Assembly: GCA_033762375.1 (NCBI GenBank)
Contig: JANRLQ010000096.1
Location: 1-64,000, forward strand
Direction: 5' to 3'
DNA: 64,000 nt
Source of the DNA: RDXT01 sp033762375
GTDB taxonomy: Bacteria > Bacteroidota > Bacteroidia > J057
Shown: one piece after another, positions 50,206 to 59,618 of the stretch
How the letters are laid out: every line of letters starts with the position of its first letter
Position numbering within the stretch: the first letter of the stretch is position 1
Program-made: the position numbers and the translations under genes
The notes under the pieces: model-generated
What the model saw: only the letters and a program-made list of their open reading frames with translations
The model's database searches: none
Told to the model about the DNA's origin: nothing

Positions 50206-51591
50206 TCAGTATGCCCGCTCTTGCCCCCTTAGCAACCCCAGGATGGTCTGAAGCACAATTTTGATGTCCAGCAGGAGACTCCAGTTTTCGATATACCAGG
50301 TATCATACTCTACCCGCTTCTGCATCAGGTAGGGGTCTGTGATCTCGCCCCGGTATCCATTGACCTGGGCCAGTCCCGTGATGCCCGGCGTGATAAAATG
50401 CCGGAAAAGAAACTTATTGATGGTGACGGCATACTCGTGGGTATGCTGGATCATGTGTGGGCGGGGCCCCACGACGGACATATCACCCAAGAGGACATTG
50501 ATAAACTGCGGGAACTCATCCAGGCTGCTGCGGCGCAGAAAACGCCCTAATGGCGTCACCCGGCTGTCATGACGGGTGGCTTGCCGGTGTTCCTCATCGG
50601 GGTTGACGCGCATCGTCCGGAACTTGTAACACCAGAATTTGCGGTTGTTTTTACCGGACCGCAACTGCTTAAAAATCACCGGCCCCGGCGAGTCGAGTTT
50701 GATCAGCAGCGCGATCAGCGGAAACATCACCGGAAATACCAGCAGGATCACAGCCAGCGAAAACACAAGGTCAAATCCTCGCTTTAACATCTGGTTGAGC
50801 AGGTTGCGGAGAGGCTCCTGCCGCAGGGAGATGATCGGGATATGCCCCAGAAAGTCAACATTGGCCCGTTTTTTTCGCAGTACCTCAAACTCCGTCACCA
50901 GCCTGAAGTATATAAAATGGTCGTCCGAAAAGTCCGCCAGCTCCTCAATCAGCTCTTCTGAAGCCAGCGGAAGACTCACATACAGCTCATTGACCTGCTC
51001 CCGGATACAAAAGGTTTTGAGCTCCTCCATGACCTCGCGCATGGCCTCGTGACGCTCCTCGGCTGGCATCCGTAAGGAGACATCCTCCAGGAACCGGTAT
51101 ATGGTGGTATTTTTGGAGCTAAAAAAACGGTAAATATCTGCCATTGCCTGCTCAGGCCCTACCAGCACAATCTTGCGCAGGAAGTAGGTCATGTTGTTAT
51201 AATACCGGTAGGCCAGGATCAGCAGTGACCGGAAAGCGATCACGCTGCAGATGGTCGCCGTGTAGTTGTAGATCAGGTAATACCGCGAGAGGTACTGGGC
51301 CTTGATGCTGACGATATACACGAGGATGATAAAAAAGTGAATAAAGGCCGTCGTGAATAAGTTGCGGAGAAATGACCGCAGCGACGCCAGGTGGGATAGG
51401 TCGTAGGAGTTGTTGAAGAGAGAGGCCCCGATCCAGGCCAGGGTGAAAATGATAAAAAAGGAAATATAGTACTCCTCATAGTTATCAAACTCGCCGTATT
51501 TGAGAAAATAGGCAAGTTTACACGAGAGGTTTATCAGGATAAACTCCGTGACCAGGGCAAAAATCCGGAAGAAGTACTGGTTGGTCTTCAT
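50206..51591 (-). CDS. WcaJ-type undecaprenyl-phosphate sugar phosphotransferase
   Basis: A 461-residue initiating glycosyltransferase for exopolysaccharide synthesis: it places a sugar-1-phosphate on undecaprenyl phosphate at the inner membrane. It has four N-terminal membrane helices (about residues 8-125), a cytoplasmic Rossmann-like region (about 140-250), and a C-terminal bacterial sugar transferase domain with 'KRGFDLVFSLAVILLVFP', 'DSPGPVIFKQLRSGKNNRKFWCYKFRTM' and 'RSSLDEFPQFINVLLGDMSVVGPRPHM'. The sugar is probably glucose by similarity of layout (WcaJ type), but the specificity is inferred. It stands alone: no other polysaccharide genes are nearby. Confidence 0.93.
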   Translation of the reverse strand: MKTNQYFFRIFALVTEFILINLSCKLAYFLKYGEFDNYEEYYISFFIIFTLAWIGASLFNNSYDLSHLASLRSFLRNLFTTAFIHFFIILVYIVSIKAQYLSRYYLIYNYTATICSVIAFRSLLILAYRYYNNMTYFLRKIVLVGPEQAMADIYRFFSSKNTTIYRFLEDVSLRMPAEERHEAMREVMEELKTFCIREQVNELYVSLPLASEELIEELADFSDDHFIYFRLVTEFEVLRKKRANVDFLGHIPIISLRQEPLRNLLNQMLKRGFDLVFSLAVILLVFPVMFPLIALLIKLDSPGPVIFKQLRSGKNNRKFWCYKFRTMRVNPDEEHRQATRHDSRVTPLGRFLRRSSLDEFPQFINVLLGDMSVVGPRPHMIQHTHEYAVTINKFLFRHFITPGITGLAQVNGYRGEITDPYLMQKRVEYDTWYIENWSLLLDIKIVLQTILGLLRGQERAY

Positions 51592-51864
51592 GAACCGGGC
51601 CAGGCAAGGCTATCGTAAAGGTGAATGAGGGTTTGAGCCGGAAACAAAATACGTGTAAATATACAGTAACATACACATCAGTTGTGCCCGGCAAAAAGCC
51701 AGAAGTCTTACCTGACCCGAAATAAGGGTGAACCGCAGGTTTGGCGGGGCCAATGGCATCTTTGGATGGATGCGCTGGCGGCCCTCCGGGTGGGCCGGCA
51801 GGAAGTATTAGCCTGTGACATGATTTTTTTACGGGTCTGTATCAAAGTTGTCCCGATTACCCCT

Positions 51865-51872
51865 TATATTTG
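51865..51872 (+). promoter_or_regulatory. -7 box (TATATTTG) before nuoE
   Basis: TATATTTG is an exact TAnnTTTG match, 12 bp upstream of the ATG at 51885. It would produce a very short leader and supports that ATG over the in-frame TTG at 51870. No exact TTG is seen at -33. Confidence 0.6.
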
Positions 51873-51884
51873 CATGAATTGAGC

Positions 51885-52433
51885 ATGCAAAACAACATGT
51901 ACACCTTCACAGAATCAGAACTGGCTGAGATACAGGCTCATGCAGGCAAGTACCCTGAGCGTCGCTCGGCGGTCATGCCGGCACTCTGGATCGCGCAGGA
52001 AAAGTTTGGATGGCTCTCACCAGATGCTATCAAGCTTGTAGCAGAAACCCTCGACCTGCCCTACGCCCATGTGTATGGGGTGGCTTCTTTTTATACCATG
52101 TATTTTAAAGAAGAGGTACCCCGCCACCTGATTGAGGTTTGTACGTGTTTTTCATGCGGTGAGACGGGAGGCCGTGAACTGTATGACCATGTCAAAACCC
52201 GGATCGGGGCAGATGGCAAAGGTTTTGGGACAGGTGAACACGCCAATCTCTGGGTCAGACAGGCCGAGTGTCTCGGCGCCTGTGATACGGCACCCGTGTG
52301 CCAGATCACCAACCGACGGTATGTACACCGGTGTACGCCGGACAAGATTGACGAGGTAATCGGAAAACTGGTCCGCGACGAAGAAATTCCTTACGAAAAA
52401 ATTCCACTCTACAATCAAAGTTTTCAAGACTGA
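51885..52433 (+). CDS. nuoE: NADH-quinone oxidoreductase subunit E (2Fe-2S, thioredoxin fold)
   Basis: A 182-residue NuoE: helical N-terminal part ('KYPERRSAVMPALWIAQEKFGWL', 'VYGVASFYTMYF') and a thioredoxin-like [2Fe-2S] domain with four Cys ligands, two in 'VCTCFSCGETGG' and two in 'AECLGACDTAPVC'. It is the N1a cluster subunit of complex I, or of an NAD-reducing hydrogenase or formate dehydrogenase. The rest of the nuo operon is not adjacent; instead carA follows after 7 bp. The final ~20 residues are charged and specific. Isolated position is the oddity here. Confidence 0.93.
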   Translation: MQNNMYTFTESELAEIQAHAGKYPERRSAVMPALWIAQEKFGWLSPDAIKLVAETLDLPYAHVYGVASFYTMYFKEEVPRHLIEVCTCFSCGETGGRELYDHVKTRIGADGKGFGTGEHANLWVRQAECLGACDTAPVCQITNRRYVHRCTPDKIDEVIGKLVRDEEIPYEKIPLYNQSFQD

Positions 52434-52440
52434 CGCAAAG

Positions 52441-53556
52441 ATGAAATACCTCCGCAAAGAGCCTGCCTGTCTTCTCCTGGAAGATGGGCTTTTTTTTGAA
52501 GGTACGGCCATTGGCAAAAAAGGGATCACCACCGGCGAGTTGTGCTTTAATACCAGCATGACCGGCTATCAGGAGATTTTTACGGATCCCTCCTACTATG
52601 GCCAGATCCTCATTGAGACACATACACATGTGGGTAACTACGGCATTCACCGGGAGGACTACGAGAGTATGTCTGCCAAGATTGCCGGCCTGATCGTGCG
52701 CAACTATGCCCGTATGTTCTCGCGGAGTGATGCCGTCGAGTCCCTGGATTCTTTTCTCCTGCACAATGACATCGTCGGGATCGCCGACATTGACACCCGT
52801 TCCCTCGTGACCCATATCCGGGACAAGGGGGCCATGAATGCCATCATCGCCACTGATGGCACCCCGCGCAAGGAGCTGGAAAAACTGCTGAAAAAATGCC
52901 CGCCTATGGAAGGCCTGGAGCTTTCCAGCCGGGTGAGCACTTCACTTCCGTATTTTCACGGGGATCCTTCTGCTCCATACCGCGTGGCCGTCCTCGATAC
53001 CGGTATCAAAACCAATATCCTCGACTGCCTGGCCGCACGCGGATGTTACCTCAAGGTATTCCCGGCCCAGACGACCTATGAGCAGATGAGCAGTTTTGAG
53101 CCGCATGGATATTTTATCTCCAATGGCCCCGGCGACCCCGCTGCGATGCCCTATGCGATCAAGACCGTGAAGCGTATCCTGGAAGCAGACAAACCCCTTT
53201 TTGGCATCTGCCTCGGGCATCAGATCCTGGCCCTGGCCTGCGGGGTGAGCACGTACAAAATGCACAATGGCCACCGGGGGGCTAATCACCCGGTCAAAAA
53301 CCTCCTGACCGGCAAGTGTGAGATCACCTCTCAAAACCACGGATTCTGTGTGAACCGGGATGAGATCGAAAAATCACCCCTGGTGGTTGTCACCCATATC
53401 AACCTCAATGACAACACCATCGAGGGCATCCGGGTGCGCAACAAAAAAGCCTTTTCCGTGCAGTTTCACCCGGAGGCATCTCCAGGCCCCCATGACAGCC
53501 ATTACCTCTTTGACGAGTTTGTACACCTGATCGAGTCAGATCGGGTGATGGCGTGA
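52441..53556 (+). CDS. carA: carbamoyl-phosphate synthase small subunit
   Basis: A 371-residue glutamine amidotransferase subunit that supplies ammonia to CarB for arginine and pyrimidine synthesis. N-terminal CarA-specific domain ('LLLEDGLFFEGTAIGKKGITTGELCFNTSMTGYQE') and class I GATase with catalytic Cys in 'LFGICLGHQILALA', and His/Glu in 'FSVQFHPEASPGPHDS'. The start codon lies 7 bp after nuoE, so the two are co-transcribed. The large subunit gene is not in the window. Confidence 0.96.
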   Translation: MKYLRKEPACLLLEDGLFFEGTAIGKKGITTGELCFNTSMTGYQEIFTDPSYYGQILIETHTHVGNYGIHREDYESMSAKIAGLIVRNYARMFSRSDAVESLDSFLLHNDIVGIADIDTRSLVTHIRDKGAMNAIIATDGTPRKELEKLLKKCPPMEGLELSSRVSTSLPYFHGDPSAPYRVAVLDTGIKTNILDCLAARGCYLKVFPAQTTYEQMSSFEPHGYFISNGPGDPAAMPYAIKTVKRILEADKPLFGICLGHQILALACGVSTYKMHNGHRGANHPVKNLLTGKCEITSQNHGFCVNRDEIEKSPLVVVTHINLNDNTIEGIRVRNKKAFSVQFHPEASPGPHDSHYLFDEFVHLIESDRVMA

Positions 53557-53575
53557 GATATTCGCCTGCCAGATG

Positions 53576-53583
53576 TATATTTG
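53576..53583 (+). promoter_or_regulatory. -7 box (TATATTTG) before thrA
   Basis: TATATTTG is an exact TAnnTTTG match in the 83-bp gap between carA and thrA, 57 bp upstream of the thrA ATG. It indicates that thrA has its own promoter. No exact -33 TTG was found. Confidence 0.55.
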
Positions 53584-53639
53584 CCTGATCAGCCGGTAGT
53601 TGTGGCCGGTATGTTGTTGCGTTTGACCAGAGATAAGTC

Positions 53640-56099
53640 ATGAAAGTGCTAAAATTTGGAGGCTCCTCGGTAGCCTCTCCCGAACGGATTGATCATGTAG
53701 CCCGGATCATTCAGGCTGCCGTCCGTACCGGTGACCAGATCGCCGTCGTGGTATCTGCTATGGGAGGGGTGACGGATCGTCTGATCCAGATGAGCCGCAT
53801 TGCCGCCAGCGGGAGCGAGGCCTATAAAGAGGATCTGGAGCGGTTTTTCAACCAGCACCGGGATGTTGTCAACCAGCTGATTCACTCAGATCACCACAAA
53901 CCCGCCCTGGAGGAGATCATCGAGGGACAGATAGAGCTGGGCAATCTGCTGCATGGCCTCTACCTGACCCGGGACCTGACGCCCCGCACGATGGACTATA
54001 TCCAGAGCTTCGGGGAGCGGGCCAGTGCCTTCATGCTGACCGAGGTACTGAGGTGTTATGGCGAAAATGCTTTGTATGTAAATGCCCGTAACCTGATCAG
54101 GACCAATGAAAACTACGGATCGGCCAAGGTATATATTGAGGAGAGTTATGCCAATATCCGCGCCCTGATGGAGCACCATGCCGGGATGGTGCCGATCATC
54201 ACAGGATTTATCGCTGCGACCCGCGAGGGGATCACGACGACCCTGGGTCGGGGCGGGTCTGACTACACGGCTTCACTCGTCGGGGCGGCACTGGATGCAG
54301 ATGAGATTCAGATATGGACCGACGTGGACGGGGTGCTGACCGCAGACCCCCGCCGTGTCAAGCAGGCATTTCCCCTGCCGAGCATGAGCTACGAGGAGGC
54401 ACTGGAGATGTCACACTTTGGGGCAAAAGTCATCTATCCCCCCACGATCATTCCGGCGCTGGAAAAACGCATCCCGCTCCGGATCAAAAACACCTTTAAT
54501 CCGTCGGCCCCCGGCACCCTGATTTCGGATCACCCCGATCCCTACCACCAGACGGTAAAGGGCATTACCTCCATCGGGAATATCTCCCTGCTGACCTTCC
54601 AGGGAAGTGCACTCTATGGTGCCTCCGGGGTGGCAGCCAGGTTGTTTCAGGTATTGGCCCAGAAAAATGTGAACGCCTTCCTGATCACCCAGGGCTCCTC
54701 CCAGCATGCGATCTCGCTGGCGATGATGCCTGCGGAAGCAGATACTGCCCGTGAGGCCCTCGAAGACGAGTTTGAGCTGGAAATCCAGTCCCGGCTGGTA
54801 GAGCCGATCCGGGTGGACCATGACCTGGCCGTGATCGCCATTATCGGGGACAACATGAAAGCCAGGCCGGGTATCTCGGGCAAGTTTTTTACGGCCCTGG
54901 GCAAAAACGGGGTGAATGTCATCGTCACCGCACAAGGCTCTTCTGAGCGCAATATCTCCGTCGTCATCCGCAAAGAAGACGAGGCCAAAGCCCTGACGGC
55001 GGTACATGATGTATTTTTCCTCTCGGATTATTATGTCCTCAACCTCTTTGTGGCCGGGGTCGGCCTGATCGGGCGGACCCTGCTCCAGCAGATCCGGCAG
55101 CAGGCTGATTTTCTGCTCCGCACCCAGTTTGTGAAGCTCCGGGTCGTCGCCCTGGCCAACACCAAAAAGATGGTCTTTGATCCCAATGGGATAGACCTCG
55201 ACCGCTGGCGTGACACCCTCGACCATAGCGAAACCTCATCTGACCTCCGGGGGTTTGTGGACCGGATGAAAGCCCTCAACCTGCCCAACAGCATCTTTCT
55301 GGATATGACCGCCGACAATGATATCCGGCATTTTTATCCTGAAATCCTGGAGGCTAGTGTGTCTATCTCCACCCCCAACAAGGTGGCGGTATCCAGTGAC
55401 TACGAGAGTTACTGCCGGCTGCGCAAGATCGCCGATGAGCGCAGTGTGAAGTTCCTCTACGAGACCAATGTCGGGGCGGGCCTGCCGGTCCTCACCAGCC
55501 TCAACGACCTCATCAACAGCGGAGACCGTATCCTGCGGATCGAAGCAGTCCTCTCCGGGTCCCTGTCGTTTATTTTTAACTCCTGGAAGGAAGGCATGTC
55601 ATTCAGCGAGATCGTAGGACAGGCCCGCACACATGGATATACCGAGCCGGACCCCCGCCTCGACCTCAGCGGGATGGATGTGGCCCGCAAGCTCCTGATC
55701 CTGGCCCGCGAGTCCCGGGTAGAGATGGAAATGGCTGATATTCACGTACAAAATATTCTACCCCAACCCTGTATTGAGGCCCCGACAGTAGAGGCCTTCC
55801 TGGCAGAGTTACCCCGGCATGATGCCTATTTTGAGTCGCTGCGGGCAGGGGCTGCCAGCCGGGGCAAGGTCCTGCGGTATATCGCCACCCTCCAGGGAGG
55901 CGAGGCCCGGGTTTCACTCCAGGAGCTGGATGAGTCGAGCCCCTTCTATAACCTTTCCGGCAGTGACAACATGATCGTCTTTACCTCTGAGCGCTACAAA
56001 GAGCGCCCCCTCGTCATCAAAGGACCCGGCGCCGGGGCTGAGGTGACGGCTGCGGGGGTATTTGCGGAGATCCTGCGGATCGGGTATTATCTCTCATAA
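53640..56099 (+). CDS. thrA: bifunctional aspartate kinase/homoserine dehydrogenase I
   Basis: An 819-residue fusion of the first and third enzymes of the aspartate pathway to threonine and methionine. Kinase part (about residues 1-295): 'KVLKFGGSSVASPERI', 'TLGRGGSDYTASLVGAALDADEIQIWTDVDGVLTADPR'. Two ACT domains (about 310-465) that sense threonine: 'ISLLTFQGSALYGASGVAARLFQVLAQKNVN', 'MKARPGISGKFFTALGKNGVNV'. Homoserine dehydrogenase part (about 470-819): NAD(P)-binding 'LFVAGVGLIGRTLLQQI', 'NKVAVSS', 'YETNVGAGLPVLTSLNDLINSGDRI' with the catalytic Lys. It is regulated by its own promoter box; no thr leader attenuator is visible. Confidence 0.97.
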   Translation: MKVLKFGGSSVASPERIDHVARIIQAAVRTGDQIAVVVSAMGGVTDRLIQMSRIAASGSEAYKEDLERFFNQHRDVVNQLIHSDHHKPALEEIIEGQIELGNLLHGLYLTRDLTPRTMDYIQSFGERASAFMLTEVLRCYGENALYVNARNLIRTNENYGSAKVYIEESYANIRALMEHHAGMVPIITGFIAATREGITTTLGRGGSDYTASLVGAALDADEIQIWTDVDGVLTADPRRVKQAFPLPSMSYEEALEMSHFGAKVIYPPTIIPALEKRIPLRIKNTFNPSAPGTLISDHPDPYHQTVKGITSIGNISLLTFQGSALYGASGVAARLFQVLAQKNVNAFLITQGSSQHAISLAMMPAEADTAREALEDEFELEIQSRLVEPIRVDHDLAVIAIIGDNMKARPGISGKFFTALGKNGVNVIVTAQGSSERNISVVIRKEDEAKALTAVHDVFFLSDYYVLNLFVAGVGLIGRTLLQQIRQQADFLLRTQFVKLRVVALANTKKMVFDPNGIDLDRWRDTLDHSETSSDLRGFVDRMKALNLPNSIFLDMTADNDIRHFYPEILEASVSISTPNKVAVSSDYESYCRLRKIADERSVKFLYETNVGAGLPVLTSLNDLINSGDRILRIEAVLSGSLSFIFNSWKEGMSFSEIVGQARTHGYTEPDPRLDLSGMDVARKLLILARESRVEMEMADIHVQNILPQPCIEAPTVEAFLAELPRHDAYFESLRAGAASRGKVLRYIATLQGGEARVSLQELDESSPFYNLSGSDNMIVFTSERYKERPLVIKGPGAGAEVTAAGVFAEILRIGYYLS

Positions 56100-56127
56100 C
56101 CTATGCCCTGCGTGGTAGGTAGATACA

Positions 56128-56157
56128 AAAACGGCGGGCCTGTAGTTCCGCCGTTTT
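56128..56157. terminator. bidirectional terminator between thrA and an orphan gene
   Basis: AAAACGGCGG (56128-56137) pairs perfectly with CCGCCGTTTT (56148-56157). The T-run and A-run are on the two sides, so it can stop transcription in both directions. It lies in the 80-bp gap between two convergent genes. Confidence 0.8.
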
Positions 56158-56179
56158 AGGTGAGTAGCGCCTGAATTGG

Positions 56180-58147
56180 TTAGGTCATCAGGGTCGTCGG
56201 GCGAAACTGCCACAGGTATTTTGCGTAGTGCTTGGACATCAGTGTTTTGAGTCCGTCCTCCGGGGCTTCCTGCTTGATGGAGATGCTGTCATCTATCTCG
56301 ACACCCCCATCGATGCATACCGGATATCCGATGACCTTGTGATCTGCTCCGTAGGTCAGCGCGACCAGGAAAAAGGGCTGGCCGACTTTGAGATTGGATT
56401 TGCTGCCGTAGGCATGAGGATCGTAGATGATATAGTCCCAAAATCCACCTGCTACGACGGTTCCCGTCGTTTTGCCATTTTCAGGTGCCATAAAAAGGGG
56501 ATCGCCTACGGAGTTATTATGCCCCGGAAACTTCAGCTTGATCAGATCCTGGAAGGGGAGGTGCGTACCGTCAGCATAGTCATCTTTGTACCCTTCCTCC
56601 CGGTATTTGTCATAATGCAGGGAGGCATAGGCTTTTAGGGGCTTGACAGGGTTGGGGGTAAGCGTCTGGCCGAGGGCCCGATCCTGATCCAGGCACCAAA
56701 TATAGTAGCAGGTATCCATGTGATAAAGAGCGTACTCCGTACCGATGGTGATCAGGCGGCCATCCCCAAAAAAAGGCAACTTCAGGGAGTTTTTGAGCCG
56801 GATACGTACCTGCTTGACCACATATTCTTCCATTCCGGGGACGGGGCCAGGGACAAATGAGATACCGTTGATGGGGGCCGCAGGCTGGCGCGGGATAAGA
56901 CTACCGTTTTTATCATAGGTGATCCCCCCTGCCAGGTTGTGCATGATCCGTTGGACCTGCACATATTGGTCGCTGTACTCTTCTACTTTGGTTTGGTTTT
57001 GTGCATCAGGTCCCGGAAGAAGACCGCCCGGACTCATCAGGGCGGTGGTGGCTAGCAGGTCAAACCAAGTAGTTCTCATACCTGCATGAGCCCCCCACTG
57101 AGGCTCATAATTATCCACCCCCCGGAGCCGGAACTGCAATCCGGTGAAGGCCGCATGCCCGATGGCTTCTACCTTGCTGGTGTCAAAATAAATCTCAGGA
57201 TCATAAAAACTTCCCCCCGTCCCGCTGGTCAGGATATCTACATTGTTGTGTTCATTAAAAGGAGGTCCATCTATATGAATGTCTGTCGGATTTTCCTGCG
57301 TGCCAGGGACTCCACTTGAGATACCCATACCGCCTTGCCACAGCGCAATCCCAAACCAGGCCCCTGTGAGGACATGACCCCAGGGTGCCCCTTTGTTGTC
57401 CATGCAGATATTGCGCAGATCATCCTTACGCCCGTCCGCAAACTCATTGCTGCTCCGGGCATCCTTGTCATAAAACCAGGTAAAATCTTCCTGCGCATGC
57501 CATTTTTCGACAATTTTCTGATACACTTCTGCCTGCGCCGGAAACTGCGTCTCGACCATCTGGGTCAGGTGCTGCTGCGCAGTGATCTGGTGGGTGTCTC
57601 TGGGCGGTGCCACTGCTGCATAACAAATAATACCTCTCAACTGGACGGCATACAGATACCTGATTTCCCGGTACGCCAGTTCGCAGACAGAGGTCGGGAG
57701 GCCCTGGCTGAGTGCCGCCTGGCGGGTCATCAGTTGGGAGATGTAAGCGTCAAGCCAGGATTGATTATGATCATTTTCAACCCCGGTCACAGCGTTGTGA
57801 ATGGCTTCCAGATGGGTGAGGCAGTGTGTGTAAATGTCTGCCCCGGTACCGGCATCCGCAGACAATAATGCACCTGTTTTTAGCTGCTCACATACCAGCC
57901 CAAACCAGTCATTGATGGTACTGTCAGCCTGATGGGTGGCCGCATAGATCGCCTGCATGTCTATCTTGGCACCGAGGGCTTCCAGCTGGTTGTGGAGTTG
58001 CTGTATGTCCTTCTTGATGTCATTGAGACTGGTGATGATCGAGTCCTCCTTGTCAGGCGCGGGAAAAAGTTTGTGGTAAAAGTCCAGGCCGTCACTGACA
58101 TATGATGCCAGCTTGCTTGTTTGTTCAAATAATTCCAGGGGTTCCAT
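56180..58147 (-). CDS. large protein of unknown family
   Basis: A 655-residue protein with no signal peptide. I recognise no family. The first ~220 residues are predicted helical, with a coiled-coil ('DSIITSLNDIKKDIQQLHNQLEALGAKIDMQ', about 37-66) and amphipathic helices. The rest is rich in Gly, Tyr and Trp and looks beta-strand/loop-like, with 'GFWDYIIYDPHAYGSK' and 'FFLVALTYGADHKVIGYPV' near the end. The overall plan, helical N-terminus then beta domains and no export signal, recalls pore-forming toxins, but this is only a resemblance of shape. It is flanked by its own terminator and by a 370-bp noncoding gap (58148-58520). Confidence 0.8.
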   Translation of the reverse strand: MEPLELFEQTSKLASYVSDGLDFYHKLFPAPDKEDSIITSLNDIKKDIQQLHNQLEALGAKIDMQAIYAATHQADSTINDWFGLVCEQLKTGALLSADAGTGADIYTHCLTHLEAIHNAVTGVENDHNQSWLDAYISQLMTRQAALSQGLPTSVCELAYREIRYLYAVQLRGIICYAAVAPPRDTHQITAQQHLTQMVETQFPAQAEVYQKIVEKWHAQEDFTWFYDKDARSSNEFADGRKDDLRNICMDNKGAPWGHVLTGAWFGIALWQGGMGISSGVPGTQENPTDIHIDGPPFNEHNNVDILTSGTGGSFYDPEIYFDTSKVEAIGHAAFTGLQFRLRGVDNYEPQWGAHAGMRTTWFDLLATTALMSPGGLLPGPDAQNQTKVEEYSDQYVQVQRIMHNLAGGITYDKNGSLIPRQPAAPINGISFVPGPVPGMEEYVVKQVRIRLKNSLKLPFFGDGRLITIGTEYALYHMDTCYYIWCLDQDRALGQTLTPNPVKPLKAYASLHYDKYREEGYKDDYADGTHLPFQDLIKLKFPGHNNSVGDPLFMAPENGKTTGTVVAGGFWDYIIYDPHAYGSKSNLKVGQPFFLVALTYGADHKVIGYPVCIDGGVEIDDSISIKQEAPEDGLKTLMSKHYAKYLWQFRPTTLMT

Positions 58148-58520
58148 TGAGCGGACAATAAGGGATTAAGGGTAACAAATCAGGGATGCGCCCGACGGAT
58201 TGATATCAACTCATCCATGTATCCGATACCACCCCGCTGCCAGATGCCCTGTTCAGGCTCAGCCAGCTTGTAAGTGCTATAAACAGGGATAAATGATCAA
58301 TACCTGTAAGGGCATCGGCTCAAATAAATAAAAACTGTTCATAATTTCAATATTTTTTGATTTTCGGAAAATATCAACAGATGTATGAATACATGCCGCT
58401 TTTTGAATATGCAGCAGAAGGGTACCACGTCATACGCGGAGACACGTTCCTTGCTGGTTTTGCAGTGAGCAGGGTCCAGGCTAAGGCAACAGTCAGTACG
58501 GGCAATTCCTTACCAGATAG
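58148..58520. other. 373-bp noncoding gap
   Basis: No supported gene. A short frame at 58357-58566 on the plus strand overlaps the 3' end of the kelch-like gene and has no family features. The AT-rich part 58310-58380 probably holds the end of the upstream control region of the orphan gene (start 58147). I see no repeat or RNA-like structure here. Confidence 0.4.
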
Positions 58521-59468
58521 TTACGGGGAGGTGGTTATCTCCATAGCCCACAGGTCATTGTCATAGCGGAAGTCGGGGTGATTAGGGGTTCCGCCGTATT
58601 TGCCGCCTGTAAGGTAAATTTTGTGCTGGTGTACGGCTGCTGCTACCCCGCCGCGTGGGCGCCAGGGTGCCTGATGCGTCTGCCAGGTTTGGCCATCGGC
58701 GCTGTACAGCACCTGGCTGGTGAAAGTACCCGTGCGGTTACAGCCCAGCAGCCATATTTTTTCCTGATATACCAGTGCCGTGTATCCGAATATCTGCTCT
58801 CCGGGCAGGATGGCTTCACAGATGCGTGTCCAGGTGATCCCATCTGTTGAGCGCCAGACATCATGGTCCAGCAGGTAAAGCGCACCATTGAGTACCACGA
58901 CCTGCGCACTGCTGCGTTTGCCGAAGGGTAATCTGTCTGCTACCTGCGTCCAGTGGATGCCATCAGGTGACCGCCATATGTCCTGATACGCCGTACGGGT
59001 GTCCTCCCCGCCGATGATCCAGATATGGTCATTAAATACAAACGGGTGATAAAAAAAACGTTTCGGAAGATTGGACTGAGTTGTGAGGGTATCCCAGGTC
59101 CTCAGGTCACTGCTGCGGCAAATCATCGGGCTGAAATCGTATCGCTCGATATTACCTCTGAGCGAACCAAGACCATAGAGGGCACCTTTAAAACAGACAT
59201 AATCCAGGAAAGCCTGATTTTGTACGACATTGGGTAAGGACGACGGATGCCATTGGCGGGCATCGGCGCTGCACCAGGTACCCCGTGGGTGAAGAACCCA
59301 TAGCGTATCCCGGATGCTGAACATCTGATAGTTATAACTTTCAGGCCAGGGGGCATGCGGGGTGAGTTCGGTCCAGGTGATACCGGGATCAGGCGCCGAG
59401 GTGCCAGCCGGAAACGGGTTGATGCAACTCAGTAGCAGCAACGTACCCAACAGGTGCAGGATACCCAT
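58521..59468 (-). CDS. kelch/galactose-oxidase-like beta-propeller lipoprotein
   Basis: A 315-residue protein with a lipoprotein signal (LLGTLLLLSC, Cys at 15) and a series of propeller blades marked 'Ser-x-Asp-Gly/Leu-xx-Trp' ('RSSDLRTWDTL', 'RSPDGIHWTQV', 'RSTDGITWTRI', 'YSADGQTWQTH') and 'GGEDTRTAYQDIW', 'GGKYGGTPNHPDF'. Five to six blades are present. Similar proteins (sialidase/kelch-like) bind or sort surface glycans; no catalytic residue is identified. It stands alone, between the orphan gene and corA. Confidence 0.8.
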   Translation of the reverse strand: MGILHLLGTLLLLSCINPFPAGTSAPDPGITWTELTPHAPWPESYNYQMFSIRDTLWVLHPRGTWCSADARQWHPSSLPNVVQNQAFLDYVCFKGALYGLGSLRGNIERYDFSPMICRSSDLRTWDTLTTQSNLPKRFFYHPFVFNDHIWIIGGEDTRTAYQDIWRSPDGIHWTQVADRLPFGKRSSAQVVVLNGALYLLDHDVWRSTDGITWTRICEAILPGEQIFGYTALVYQEKIWLLGCNRTGTFTSQVLYSADGQTWQTHQAPWRPRGGVAAAVHQHKIYLTGGKYGGTPNHPDFRYDNDLWAMEITTSP

Positions 59469-59618
59469 AGTGGTAAGTGATAATACGTATATATACTAAA
59501 TGACCTGAGTTGTAAAAGTTACAGTCGGCATATTGATACATGGTGAGAGGCGGTGTTTCTGCTTTGGAAAATCCCCGACCCGTCTGTATGTTGTACGCCT
59601 GTCTGCTAACACCTGCCT

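Noticed and set aside
58357..58566. Small plus-strand frame of 69 codons
   Set aside because: It overlaps the end of the kelch-like gene on the other strand and has no family features or clear start signal.
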